A stretch of 51,948 nucleotides of DNA from an uncultured Alsobacter sp. Lineage in GTDB: Bacteria > Pseudomonadota > Alphaproteobacteria > Rhizobiales > Beijerinckiaceae. Below the pieces are notes generated by a model that worked only from the letters and a program-made list of their open reading frames with translations, made no database searches and was not told the origin of the DNA. The translations under genes were made by a program, and so were the position numbers. The stretch lies in contig NZ_CAMFHB010000046.1 in the NCBI RefSeq assembly GCF_945952055.1, positions 1-51,948 of the forward strand, in the 5' to 3' direction. How positions within the stretch are numbered: the first letter of the stretch is position 1; each line of letters begins with the position of its first letter. Positions 26,197-35,014 of the stretch are shown one piece after another.

Positions 26197-27666
26197 ATGC
26201 TTCGCTCGAAGGGCCCGTCGTCGCCACGCACCGCGTTGGCAGAAATGCTTCTCCTGCGCGGCATCTTCGCCGTCGTTTCCCTCGGCTCGCTGGTCGTCTT
26301 CGGCCGTCTGCTGGATGCCAAGCAGTTCGGTCTGATGGCCATGGCGACGACCGTATTGTCCGTCGTTGGGATCTTCCGGGATTTCGGACTGGCGGCTGCC
26401 TGCATCCAGAGGGAACACCTTTCACAGGACGACCGCGACGAACTGTTTTTCCTCAGCATCATCGTGGCAGGGCTGTCGTTCGCGTTCGTGGTGGTCGCAG
26501 CGCCGCTCTTCGCCAGGCTTTATGGCGAGACGGACCTCGTGCCCATTCTCATTGCCTCGTCGGTCTCCTACCTGGCGTGGGGACTGCAGGCGCAGCACGC
26601 CGCCAACCTCCGTCGCCAGATGCATTTCCGACCGATCCTCGTCGCCGAAGGTTGCGGCGTCGTGATGGGCCTCGTGGTCGGAGCGTGGGTCGCCTTCGTC
26701 CGCCAGGACGTGTGGGCACTCGTCGCCACGAATCTCACGCAGGCGGTGGTCACCGCGATCCTCATGTTCGCGGCCCATCCCTGGCTCCCCGGTGCCTGGA
26801 GGCGACCCAGCCACTTGCGGGAATACCTGCTCTTCGGCCGCGACTACATGAGCCACGGCCTCCTGAACTACCTCTCGGGCAACTGGGGTCAGATCGTGCT
26901 CGGCATCCGCATGGGGGCCGTCGACCTGGGATACTTCAACCGGGCCCAGCAGATTTCCGCCTTTCCGCAAACGCTCCTGCTGAACCCGCTCCAGGAAGTC
27001 TCCACGCCGATGCTGAGCAGGCAGCAGGAGGACAAGGACCGCTACCACGCCACCTACATCGAGCTTCTGCGCCGCGCCACGCTCGTGATGTTCCCCATCG
27101 CGATCCTGCTGCCCATCCTTGCCGTGGATGTCGTCCAATTCCTGTTGGGCGGCGGATGGGAGGAGGCCGGCCGCGTGCTCGGATGGCTTGCCCCGACACT
27201 GGCGGCGCAGGGCGTCGTGATGGCCGCCCAGGTCGGTCTGCTGTCGATGGGCCGCGTTGCCGAGATGAGAAACTTCGGCCTGCTCGATTCCGCTCTCAAG
27301 CTGATGGCGAGTTTGGCCGGCCTTCACTTTGGGACCGTCGGCGTCGCAGCGGGCATGTCGATCGCGAGCCTGCTCGTCGCAGCGCCGGTCGGTCTTTGGA
27401 TCGTTTCACGTCGGGGGCCGTCGTTCGGCACCCAGGCCGCGGTCGTCCGCGACTCGGCACTCGCTGCCATGGCCGCGGGGCTCGCAGCCCTCGCGGTGTC
27501 GAGCAGCGTTCACGCGATGATACCCTCCGCGTTCCTGCGGCTCGTGGCGATCACGGGTTGCGCCATGATCCCCGCCGCGGCGGTCGCCCTCGTCCTGCCC
27601 GGGTCCCGCGCGACCATTCTGGCTGTCCTGAAGATTGTGGCGAGGCGACGGTCGGCGGTCGCCTGA
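26197..27666 (+). CDS. Wzx-like polysaccharide flippase (MOP superfamily, ExoT/WzxC type)
   Basis: 489 residues with 12-14 hydrophobic helices. The pattern GSLVVFGRLLDAKQFGLMAM, FRDFGLAAACIQRE, LGYFNRAQQISAFPQTLL and a central basic loop are typical of the polysaccharide-synthase/MOP family. It should translocate the lipid-linked repeat unit across the inner membrane before the Wzy-like step. It is coupled to the GNAT gene upstream and convergent with the next gene with only four bases between the stops. Confidence 0.92.
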   Translation: MLRSKGPSSPRTALAEMLLLRGIFAVVSLGSLVVFGRLLDAKQFGLMAMATTVLSVVGIFRDFGLAAACIQREHLSQDDRDELFFLSIIVAGLSFAFVVVAAPLFARLYGETDLVPILIASSVSYLAWGLQAQHAANLRRQMHFRPILVAEGCGVVMGLVVGAWVAFVRQDVWALVATNLTQAVVTAILMFAAHPWLPGAWRRPSHLREYLLFGRDYMSHGLLNYLSGNWGQIVLGIRMGAVDLGYFNRAQQISAFPQTLLLNPLQEVSTPMLSRQQEDKDRYHATYIELLRRATLVMFPIAILLPILAVDVVQFLLGGGWEEAGRVLGWLAPTLAAQGVVMAAQVGLLSMGRVAEMRNFGLLDSALKLMASLAGLHFGTVGVAAGMSIASLLVAAPVGLWIVSRRGPSFGTQAAVVRDSALAAMAAGLAALAVSSSVHAMIPSAFLRLVAITGCAMIPAAAVALVLPGSRATILAVLKIVARRRSAVA

Positions 27667-27670
27667 AAGG

Positions 27671-28789
27671 TCAATCGGCCGAGGCTTCCTCGGCCGGATG
27701 CGGGCGGTTCTTCTTGACGATCTGGCGGATGCGTCGCGCGCTTTCGCGCAGCCCGAGCGCAGCCGTGCCCACCACGCTGAGCGACTTCCTCAGCTCGAAG
27801 AGCGGACTGGTCGCCGGGCTCCATTCCTGCTTGTAGCGTTCGTCTCCGATCGTCAGATCGACGGCCTTGAGGCCGTTGTCGAAGGCCCACATGAGTTCTT
27901 GGTCGAGCAGCATCTGGCCAGGAGAGAACGCCGCCCACTGCTCGCCACGGAACGTGGGCATGTACCAGAAGAGACAGCCGCCCTCGACGAGACCGAGGTG
28001 AACCGCGATCGGCTCTCCGGACACGCTCAGGACCGCGACGTGAACCCGCGCAACCAGCAAAGGATCCGACACGAGTTGTTCGCAGAAGCGGACCGCGTCG
28101 CCATTTTCCAGGACGTTGATGTCCCAGTTGCGTGTCTTGGCCCGTTTGCTCCGCTCTTCGATTGTGAAGGCCAGGGCGCTCCGCCGGGCCTGCGGCTCCT
28201 CGACGACCGCGAACGAGACCTCGCCCTTCTGGGACAGCTTCTTTGCCTTCCGGCGACGGGTCGCACGGCTGGACGTGCTGACCTTGGCCGCGAGAAACGT
28301 GTCCCATGCGCCATCCAGAACGATGGCATGGCTGGAGTACTCCATGGGCGTCGAATCCGGGTCGCCGGCCAGCGGATTGACGATGCCGCGTTCGCCGATC
28401 CGGGGCGGCATCTTCTGCAGGTGCAGGATGTCAGCCCGGGGCAGTCCTGCGTAGAACGCCGTTCGGATCGCGGCCCCCTCGGCTTCGTCGACGTCGTCAC
28501 GCAGGAGCACCGGCGCGATGTAGTCCGACAGGCCACCGTCCATGCCCTTCAGCATCGATAGACCGTAGGCGCGCCTGCTCACCATCGGCATGAGCATGAC
28601 GGGGTGACCCTCCTGGTCGTCCACGCGGACGAAAAAGGGGCGCTCGATTTCACGGTCGAGAACCAGATCGATCCAGTTCCTGATCCAATAGGCCGATTGG
28701 AAGGGAGACGCGAAACCTCTATTCAGAGCCTCATTCGCGAGATCCGCATAGGCTTCGAACGAGTCCGTTGTGGTCGCCGTGTAACGCAT
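27671..28789 (-). CDS. GNAT-superfamily protein, CelD/BcsL type (second copy)
   Basis: 372 residues. It shares the CelD-type pattern with the protein at 25107: the basic stretch SSRATRRRKAKKLSQKGEVS, GEPIAVHLGLVEGGCLFWY, FSPGQMLLDQELMWAF and DLTIGDERYKQEW. These are the acyl-CoA/aminoacyl-type transferase blocks of the family. Alone on its strand, it is transcribed from the region holding the AACGTTAACGTT palindrome and is divergent from the GT2 gene at 28934. A role in decorating the polysaccharide or its lipid carrier is an inference. Confidence 0.82.
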   Translation of the reverse strand: MRYTATTTDSFEAYADLANEALNRGFASPFQSAYWIRNWIDLVLDREIERPFFVRVDDQEGHPVMLMPMVSRRAYGLSMLKGMDGGLSDYIAPVLLRDDVDEAEGAAIRTAFYAGLPRADILHLQKMPPRIGERGIVNPLAGDPDSTPMEYSSHAIVLDGAWDTFLAAKVSTSSRATRRRKAKKLSQKGEVSFAVVEEPQARRSALAFTIEERSKRAKTRNWDINVLENGDAVRFCEQLVSDPLLVARVHVAVLSVSGEPIAVHLGLVEGGCLFWYMPTFRGEQWAAFSPGQMLLDQELMWAFDNGLKAVDLTIGDERYKQEWSPATSPLFELRKSLSVVGTAALGLRESARRIRQIVKKNRPHPAEEASAD

Positions 28790-28933
28790 CTAACCATCTT
28801 GCAATGAAACGGGCCGCGGGCCATCGAGGAAGCATTACACGAAAATCGACTCTAACAACGTTAACGTTCAGCGATTAAAGCTCGCTTAGTGAACGAAGAT
28901 ATACCTTGTTGCGAGCAGGCGGAAACTGGAGTG
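28790..28933. promoter_or_regulatory. Divergent promoter region with perfect 12-bp palindrome
   Basis: AACGTTAACGTT at 28857-28868 is a perfect palindrome between two divergent genes of the polysaccharide locus. It is the longest version of a motif also found at 15705 and 38557. The position suits an operator for both genes. Confidence 0.5.
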
Positions 28934-29938
28934 ATGACGAGCGTCTCGGTTGTAATCCCTGCGTACAATGCGCGGGAGACGGTCGGTCCTGCCGTGCGAT
29001 CCGTGCTGGAGCAAAGCCGGGCTCCGGACCAGGTGGTCGTGGTGGACGACGGCTCCACCGACGGCACAGGCGCGGTCCTGGCGGAGTTCGGAAACCGGAT
29101 CGTCGTCGTCCGCCAGAACAATGGTGGCCTCGCTGCCGCGCGCAATGCCGGGTGTTCCCAGGCGACCGGCGACATGATCGCGTTCATGGATGCCGACGAT
29201 CTCGCCCACCCGGATCGCATCGCCTTGCAATTGGCGGCAATGGAGGCTCGACCCGACGCCGTCCTTTGCCACACGGAGTTCTCGTCGTTCGGCGACGGCG
29301 ATCCGATCGAGCGCTTCCAAAGTCGATACTACCGCGTCATGCAGGTCCATGCCGATCTGGCGAAGGCGTGTTTTGCCAGTGAAGGGACGCTGCTCCTCGA
29401 GGACGTGTCCGGCGCGGGTTCGACGGTCGTCCAGGTGGGACGCCTGCGCGAGCTTCAGGCGCACGGCAATGCGGTTCACCCGCCGACCTTGCTGTTCCGC
29501 CGCTCACTCCTGGAGTCCATCGGCGCATTCGATCCGGCGATCCGCAACATGTGCGACTGGGAATGGCTGTTCCGCGCGAGCGGGCAAGGCCCATTCTGCT
29601 TCATCGAGAAGCCGCTGCTCGACTACCGCCTGTCGCCCGGCCAACTGTCGGGACCAAGGCACAAACTCGAGGCCATCCGCGACATCATCGCCATCGCCGA
29701 GCGGATCAAGGCGACCGAGCCGACACTCTATTTCCGCGAGCGGCGGACTTTCGACCGCGAGATGGGCACTTACCAGCTCGACCTCGCCCGGGCTCTGGCT
29801 ACATCGGACAAGACGCGAGCGTTCCATGCGTTTCGGCGCGCCCTGTCGCTGGGCTGCGCGCCGGCACAGGCTGGGCGGGTCCTCCTGAGACTTCTCGCCC
29901 CCGCCGCCGTGCTGCGCCGGCGGGCCGCGGCGCACTGA
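28934..29938 (+). CDS. Family 2 glycosyltransferase
   Basis: 334 residues from ATG 28934, preceded by GGAG; a GTG at 28889 would add 15 residues. The GT-A fold is clear: VSVVIPAYNARETV, DDGSTDG (38-44), NGGLAAARNAG and the metal-binding DADD (86-89). The C-terminal part has CDWEWLFRASGQGPF, typical of acceptor-side GT2 regions. It should add one sugar from a nucleotide donor to the lipid-linked repeat unit at the cytoplasmic face. Nineteen bases separate it from the next glycosyltransferase. Confidence 0.9.
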   Translation: MTSVSVVIPAYNARETVGPAVRSVLEQSRAPDQVVVVDDGSTDGTGAVLAEFGNRIVVVRQNNGGLAAARNAGCSQATGDMIAFMDADDLAHPDRIALQLAAMEARPDAVLCHTEFSSFGDGDPIERFQSRYYRVMQVHADLAKACFASEGTLLLEDVSGAGSTVVQVGRLRELQAHGNAVHPPTLLFRRSLLESIGAFDPAIRNMCDWEWLFRASGQGPFCFIEKPLLDYRLSPGQLSGPRHKLEAIRDIIAIAERIKATEPTLYFRERRTFDREMGTYQLDLARALATSDKTRAFHAFRRALSLGCAPAQAGRVLLRLLAPAAVLRRRAAAH

Positions 29939-29957
29939 AGAAGAGGAAAAGCCCGGA

Positions 29958-31043
29958 ATGGCTCGTGTCGACATCATTATGCCCGTGCGCAACGGAGAGC
30001 GGTTCCTCCGGGAGACCCTGGCCACGCTCCAGGCCCAGACCTTCCAGGACTGGCGCCTTCTGGCCATAGAGCACGCCTCGACGGACGCCACGCCCGAGAT
30101 CCTTGCCGAATGGCGCCGCCGCGATCCGCGCATCGAAATCTTGCCGTTCGCCAGGGAGCGCTCCCTCTCGGAAGCCTTGAACTTCGGACTGGACGCAGCC
30201 GACTGCGCGTTCGCCGTGCGGCAAGACGCGGACGACCTCTCCAAGCCCGAGCGCATCGCGACACTGGTGGATGCTTTCGAGGCAGCGCCAGATGTGGCGT
30301 TCTTCGGCTCCCACGGTGACATCATCGATCAGGACGGGCGCAAGATCGCTGAAATGGACGTCCCCCTCGGCGACGACGCGATCCGGGCCGTGTGCCTCTT
30401 CGGCGGCATTGCCTGTCACCCGTCCGTCGCGTTCCGCATGAGTTGCCTGCGCGAGGTCGGAGCTCGGTATGGGGAGTACTTTCTCGATGCCGACCCGAGA
30501 GACCGCGATCACGTCGTCCCGCGGCTCGCCGAGGACTATTTTCTGTTCGGCCAGCTGGCGCTTCTGCGGCCAGGACGAAACCTCCCGCAGAACCTTTTCC
30601 AATACCGCGAGCACGGCGGGAACATCAGCAAAGCGAAGGTCGCGGATACCATGCGCGCCGCGGCGCGTGCGTCCGCTTGCCTTGGCCGAGCTTTCTCAGC
30701 CATCCACGGGACGGCGCCCGTTCGGCCGCTTCCGTTCGTCAATCACGGTGACATGCTTCTCGATCTCGGCGGGGAGTGGGATTTTCGTGACGACTTCGAA
30801 GTCCTGTCTGAAGCTCTGCCGCGGGCCTTCGGTCCCTCCGCCAGTCTGGCGCGCGAACTGAGCTTCCGGTCCTGCCTCAAGGACCGCAGGCGGTTGCCGA
30901 TGGCACTCGGCTTTGCCATGCACGCGCAACGCCACGGTATGCGCTCGTCCGAGAAGAACAGCGTCAAGACGTGGCTTCTGCGTGGACTGCGTGACTATCC
31001 GATCGAAAGGATCGCGGACCCCGTCGCGGAACTGGACGCCTGA
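29958..31043 (+). CDS. Family 2 glycosyltransferase
   Basis: 361 residues. GT2 pattern: VDIIMPVRNGERFLRETL, the RQDADDLSKPERI metal-site block (DADD 90-93), and later AEDYFLFGQLALL. The usual DDGSTD segment reads EHASTD here (38-43), so the first Asp is changed to Glu-His; donor binding may differ. It is in an operon with the preceding GT2 gene and convergent with the GT4 gene (15 bases between the stops). Confidence 0.88.
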   Translation: MARVDIIMPVRNGERFLRETLATLQAQTFQDWRLLAIEHASTDATPEILAEWRRRDPRIEILPFARERSLSEALNFGLDAADCAFAVRQDADDLSKPERIATLVDAFEAAPDVAFFGSHGDIIDQDGRKIAEMDVPLGDDAIRAVCLFGGIACHPSVAFRMSCLREVGARYGEYFLDADPRDRDHVVPRLAEDYFLFGQLALLRPGRNLPQNLFQYREHGGNISKAKVADTMRAAARASACLGRAFSAIHGTAPVRPLPFVNHGDMLLDLGGEWDFRDDFEVLSEALPRAFGPSASLARELSFRSCLKDRRRLPMALGFAMHAQRHGMRSSEKNSVKTWLLRGLRDYPIERIADPVAELDA

Positions 31044-31058
31044 AGACGTCCCTGCCGC

Positions 31059-32282
31059 TCAGCGCGGCTCCACCGGCTGGCCGGTGAAGAGGCGCGCCAG
31101 GCGCGCCGCCTCGTCGTTGGACGAATGCATTTCCAGGACGCGATTGCGCCCGGCCGCGCCGCGGGCCCGGACTTCGTCGCTGCTCGCATCGAGGCAGGCG
31201 CGCAATGCGACTGCCAGGTCGTGCCGCGAGCCCGCGGGGACGACCCAGCCCTCGACGCCGTCCGACACGAGCTCCGGAATGCCGCCGACGAAGGTGGTCA
31301 CCACCGGTCGCGCCAACGCAAGGCTCTCCATCAGCGCGACGGGAATGCCCTCCATCAGGCTCGGCAGCACGACGGCTCTGGCGGCGAGGATCTCGTCGCG
31401 CACGCGCGCGCCGTCGATCCAGCCGGTGATGCTCACCACGTCCCGCAGGCCGTGCTTGGCGATGAGCGCCTCCACGGGCGCCCGGAGCTCGCCGTCGCCC
31501 GCCAGGACGAGCTCGAAGCGCCGACCCTCCCGCACGAGCTCCGCCACGGCCTCCACGAGAAGCAGCTGCGCTTTCTCATTGCAGAGCCGGCCGAGGCACA
31601 CGAGCCGCTGCGGAAACTCCGCCGGCACGGGCGGCTCGGCGAGGAACGAGTCGTCCACCCCGCAATGCACCACCTGGATCTTCCCCCAGTGGGGCAGCGC
31701 GCACCACCGGTAGAGCTGCCCCCGCCCGTAATGGCTGACTGCGACAACGAATCGGGCCTGCGCCACCTTCTCGGGCAGGTTCAGCGCGATGGGCCGGTCG
31801 ACCTCGTCGGCGCCATGCACGGTGAAGCTGAAGGGCAGGCCGGTCAGGATCGAGGCCAGCAGCGCCACGTCCGTGCTGTTCGTGCCGAAATGCGCGTGGA
31901 TGTGGTCGAAGCCCTTCTTGCGGGCCAGCGCCGCCACCGCCGCGGCCTCCAGGAGATAGGCCATGTGATGGGCCAGCGTCCGATCGCTGCGGCGAGACAT
32001 CCGCGCGGCGGTGAGCAGGGCCTTCCAGAAGGCCGCGGGCTTGGACAGCGCCACACCGGCCGCGCCCAGGATCAGCGGCACGAGGCCGGGCCGCAGGATG
32101 TACTCGGTGCGCGACTGCTCGCTGAGGTCCGTCGCATCAACCAGGACGTCGCTCCAACCCCGCACCGAGACGCGCTCGACCGCGACGCCGGCCTTCTCCA
32201 CGCCGAGGATCTCGCGGCGGATGAAGCTGTGGCTGACCTTGGGATAGTGGTTGACGATGTAACAGACGCGCGTGTTCGCCAT
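31059..32282 (-). CDS. Family 4 glycosyltransferase (GT-B)
   Basis: 407 residues from ATG 32282. The N-terminal Rossmann domain starts VCYIVNHYPKVSHSFIRREI. The C-terminal domain holds the GT4 signature EGIPVALMESLALARPVV, in which two Glu flank seven residues (the E-x7-E nucleotide-sugar motif). QRLVCLGRLCNEKAQLLLVEA and DDSFL are also typical. It should be a retaining transferase building the repeat unit. The GINT1_N-type gene lies 46 bases upstream on the same strand. Confidence 0.92.
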   Translation of the reverse strand: MANTRVCYIVNHYPKVSHSFIRREILGVEKAGVAVERVSVRGWSDVLVDATDLSEQSRTEYILRPGLVPLILGAAGVALSKPAAFWKALLTAARMSRRSDRTLAHHMAYLLEAAAVAALARKKGFDHIHAHFGTNSTDVALLASILTGLPFSFTVHGADEVDRPIALNLPEKVAQARFVVAVSHYGRGQLYRWCALPHWGKIQVVHCGVDDSFLAEPPVPAEFPQRLVCLGRLCNEKAQLLLVEAVAELVREGRRFELVLAGDGELRAPVEALIAKHGLRDVVSITGWIDGARVRDEILAARAVVLPSLMEGIPVALMESLALARPVVTTFVGGIPELVSDGVEGWVVPAGSRHDLAVALRACLDASSDEVRARGAAGRNRVLEMHSSNDEAARLARLFTGQPVEPR

Positions 32283-32328
32283 GACTAAAGCTCGAATTCG
32301 CAAGAGAAACGGGGCACGTACACGCGTG

Positions 32329-33807
32329 TCATGGGCGTGAACGTCCGCAAAGGTCGATGAACTCGAGGCCGCCGGCTTCGTTCAGCGTGTGGAGGCCGGT
32401 CCACGCGCGGTCGGTCGGAGGGACGATTCGCGCCATCGTCGTCTGGCGGAAGACGCCCGCCTCCGGATCGAGCGCGTCGACGCGGCAGAGCGTCAGGGCT
32501 CCGCCATACGCGCTGCTGCAGTCCTGGGCCGGACGCCAGGCGGTCCCGTCGATGACCTGCATCCGGCCGGCCGGCCGGGACGACCGCGCGTCGACCAGGA
32601 CGGGATCGGCGGAGAACGCGGTCCAAGGCCCTTCCAGGCGCGGGGCCGACCAGACCATCAGCGCGTCATGGCTGGCGGACCCGGCATGGCGGACGGACGC
32701 GAACATGAACAGGCGTTCGCCGCCGAACAGAATGGTCGCGTCCGTGGCGGCCACGCCGTCGACGAGGATGGCGTGACGCTCCCACCCGCGCGGAAAGTCC
32801 GTGCAGCGCCACAGCTCGATCGTGTTGTTCCCGGACGTCTCCGGCACCATCCAGATCGTGCCGTCGCGCTCGAAGATGAAGGGATAGGAGAGGTGGTAGC
32901 CGGTCTCGATGATCGGAACAGCCGGGCCGACCTGCCGGCCAGCCTCGATCTCGATCACGGAGATGATCCCCCGCATGGTCGCGTAGGGGTACTCCTCGCA
33001 GAACAGATGCATCCGGCCGTGGGTTTCGAACGGAAAGGGATCTGCGAAATAGCGGGCGCCGTCGTCGGGGACGAACGTCCATGCGGCGTCGGGAAGCGCG
33101 CGCCGGTCCCAGATCCGGTCGCCCGCCGCCGCGGGCCTGAACGCGATGCGCCAATGGTGCGGTCGGCCGGAAGCCAGGCGGGTCAGCCGGTTCGCGACCT
33201 TGCCGATGAGCTGGGCGGCGAGGAAGACGAGGGGCGAGCGACCGGCCGAGGCCGGCAACGCCGGACCGTCGAGCCGCCGCCGAGGACCGCCGGCGGCGGC
33301 CATCAGGCCCAGGGTCTGTACACGCGAGAAGGCCTGGTCGGCGGAGCGCGAGAGGACGGAGAAGTCGTCGATCGCCACCAGTCCCTCGGCCACGATCTCG
33401 CCCGATGCCACGTCGCGGAAAGCGATGCCGGGGGCCCGCTCGTCGAGCAGCGCCGCGAAGATCGCGTCCTCGGACGGCGTTCCGTCATAGACAGGCACGA
33501 GGGTGCGCGTGCCGGGGGCCGCGGGGGAGGGCGCGCCGCTGAAGTCGATCACCAGGTCGGGCTCGGCCCGCGACGCGTCCTTCGGCCAGTCCGAGGGGGC
33601 CAGCAGGTCCGTCCGCGACGCCTCCGGCCGGCCGAAGAGGGTGTTCTCCAGCGAGAAGAGGAGCGTCAGCGCGCTCGGCAATCCGGGCTGCCCGTCGACC
33701 GCCTGGACCGAGACGCGGTGGCCGCGCTCCTCGAGCTGTCGCGCGAACTCCAGGATCCAGCGCCACGGCCGGCTGCGGGCGACGCGGATGTCGATCGAAG
33801 GGGCCAT
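32329..33807 (-). CDS. GINT1_N-type protein (predicted glycan-processing or transferase, beta-propeller)
   Basis: 492 residues. From ~225 on, the sequence fits the GINT1_N pattern, a five-bladed-propeller-like fold related to glycoside hydrolase families: YFADPFPFETHGRMHLFCEEY, RGIISVIEI, YHLSYPFIFERDGTIWMVPE, TIELWRCTDFPRGWERH and ATDATILFGGERLFMFA. The N-terminal ~190 residues look like a formyltransferase-type Rossmann region (DLVIDFSGAP), lacking obvious catalytic motifs. This domain is named after a plant sphingolipid glucosamine transferase; its bacterial role is not established to my knowledge. It lies in a minus-strand run with GT4 and GT2 genes. Function unassigned. Confidence 0.7.
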   Translation of the reverse strand: MAPSIDIRVARSRPWRWILEFARQLEERGHRVSVQAVDGQPGLPSALTLLFSLENTLFGRPEASRTDLLAPSDWPKDASRAEPDLVIDFSGAPSPAAPGTRTLVPVYDGTPSEDAIFAALLDERAPGIAFRDVASGEIVAEGLVAIDDFSVLSRSADQAFSRVQTLGLMAAAGGPRRRLDGPALPASAGRSPLVFLAAQLIGKVANRLTRLASGRPHHWRIAFRPAAAGDRIWDRRALPDAAWTFVPDDGARYFADPFPFETHGRMHLFCEEYPYATMRGIISVIEIEAGRQVGPAVPIIETGYHLSYPFIFERDGTIWMVPETSGNNTIELWRCTDFPRGWERHAILVDGVAATDATILFGGERLFMFASVRHAGSASHDALMVWSAPRLEGPWTAFSADPVLVDARSSRPAGRMQVIDGTAWRPAQDCSSAYGGALTLCRVDALDPEAGVFRQTTMARIVPPTDRAWTGLHTLNEAGGLEFIDLCGRSRP

Positions 33808-33817
33808 GGTGCCGGTT

Positions 33818-35014
33818 TCAGTCCCGTTCCGTCTTGATCCATCCGTCGGGGCGCCGGCCGAAGAGGAGCGGCAGGTAGAGGCGCACCTTCCACAGGATCA
33901 GCGCGGGCGCCATGGCCAGCGCCCGGTAGTGGACGCCGGACGCCCCGGCGATGGCCATGCCGGCCAGCACGTGGAAGGCGAGGCCCACGATGCTCAGGAC
34001 AGCGAGCCAGACGAGGCCCGAGGACCCGAGGATGGCTCCCCCGAGCAGGCCGACGAGAATGACGGCGACCAGCATGGACAGCGGCGGGACGAGGAGGTCG
34101 GCCAGCGAGTCGAGGGCCACGCCGGATCCGCGCAGCGCCTTCGACAGGAGGCGCGGGACATAGGTGCGCACCAGTTCGAGCCGGCCGGCTTCCCAGCGCT
34201 TGTTCTGGACCTGTGCTCCCTCGAGCGAGGCCGGGACATGGGCCATCACCGTGGCCGTGTCGTCGAAGATCACGCGCTCGCCCTGCAGGACGAGGTCGAG
34301 GTGGAACGCGGCGTCCTCGGCCAGCAGCGATCCCCACGAGTGGCCCCGCAGGAGGTCGGGCGCGAACGCCATGCCGGTGCCCTTCACGCCGGCCGAGCCG
34401 CCGAGATTGGAGCGGCCGAGCGGACGCAGCCCGTTGACCAGCAGCATGGCGGCGGCGCGCGCGGCCTTGCTCCACGACGCCTCGGGATCGGCGACGCCGT
34501 AGAACACCTGCACCGCCCGGGCGCCGATGGCGAACTGCCAGCCGATCCGCTCCAGGAAGTTGGGCGACACCTGCGAGTCCGCGTCGATGAACACGAAGGC
34601 GCTGACGTTGGTCGGGTCGATGCGCTTGATCAGCCAGTCGAGCGCATGGCCCTTGCCGCGCAGCCCGGCATCGGACCGCTCGTGGACGGTGAAGCCCGCC
34701 TGGCGACCGATCTTCGCCGTGGCGTCGGTGCAGTTGTCGGCCACCACGTGAACCGTGAAGTTCTGGGTCGGAAGGGTCTGCTTCGCCAGGCTCTTGGCCA
34801 GGAGCGGCAATTGGCTGGCTTCGTTGTGGGCCGGTACCAGGATGACGAGCCGGAAGTCGGCCGGGACGGGCACGCGCTCGCTCACGCGAGGCGGACGGAA
34901 CAGCGCTGCGATCGTCAAGAGGACGAGGTAGGCGACCGCAAGACTGGAACCCAGCGACAGGATCCAGAAGAGGGCCGAAAGCAGCAGTGAGACCAAAGCC
35001 ATGAGGTCAGGCAT
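33818..35014 (-). CDS. Membrane-bound family 2 glycosyltransferase
   Basis: 398 residues from ATG 35014, chosen because it overlaps the stop of the GT2 gene (ATGCCTGA); the frame is open to 35068. A membrane helix at ~8-38 precedes a GT2 domain: LVILVPAHNEASQL, ADNCTD (92-97), DADS (144-147), ED (233-234) and QNKRW (270-274). These are the complete motifs of a processive or membrane-type GT2. Two or more helices follow at ~300-370. It should add a repeat-unit sugar at the inner membrane. Confidence 0.9.
   Translation of the reverse strand: MPDLMALVSLLLSALFWILSLGSSLAVAYLVLLTIAALFRPPRVSERVPVPADFRLVILVPAHNEASQLPLLAKSLAKQTLPTQNFTVHVVADNCTDATAKIGRQAGFTVHERSDAGLRGKGHALDWLIKRIDPTNVSAFVFIDADSQVSPNFLERIGWQFAIGARAVQVFYGVADPEASWSKAARAAAMLLVNGLRPLGRSNLGGSAGVKGTGMAFAPDLLRGHSWGSLLAEDAAFHLDLVLQGERVIFDDTATVMAHVPASLEGAQVQNKRWEAGRLELVRTYVPRLLSKALRGSGVALDSLADLLVPPLSMLVAVILVGLLGGAILGSSGLVWLAVLSIVGLAFHVLAGMAIAGASGVHYRALAMAPALILWKVRLYLPLLFGRRPDGWIKTERD

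Noticed and set aside
27660-27675. Overlap or fusion between the flippase and the GNAT gene
   Set aside because: The two are convergent, with four bases between the stops; both products are complete.
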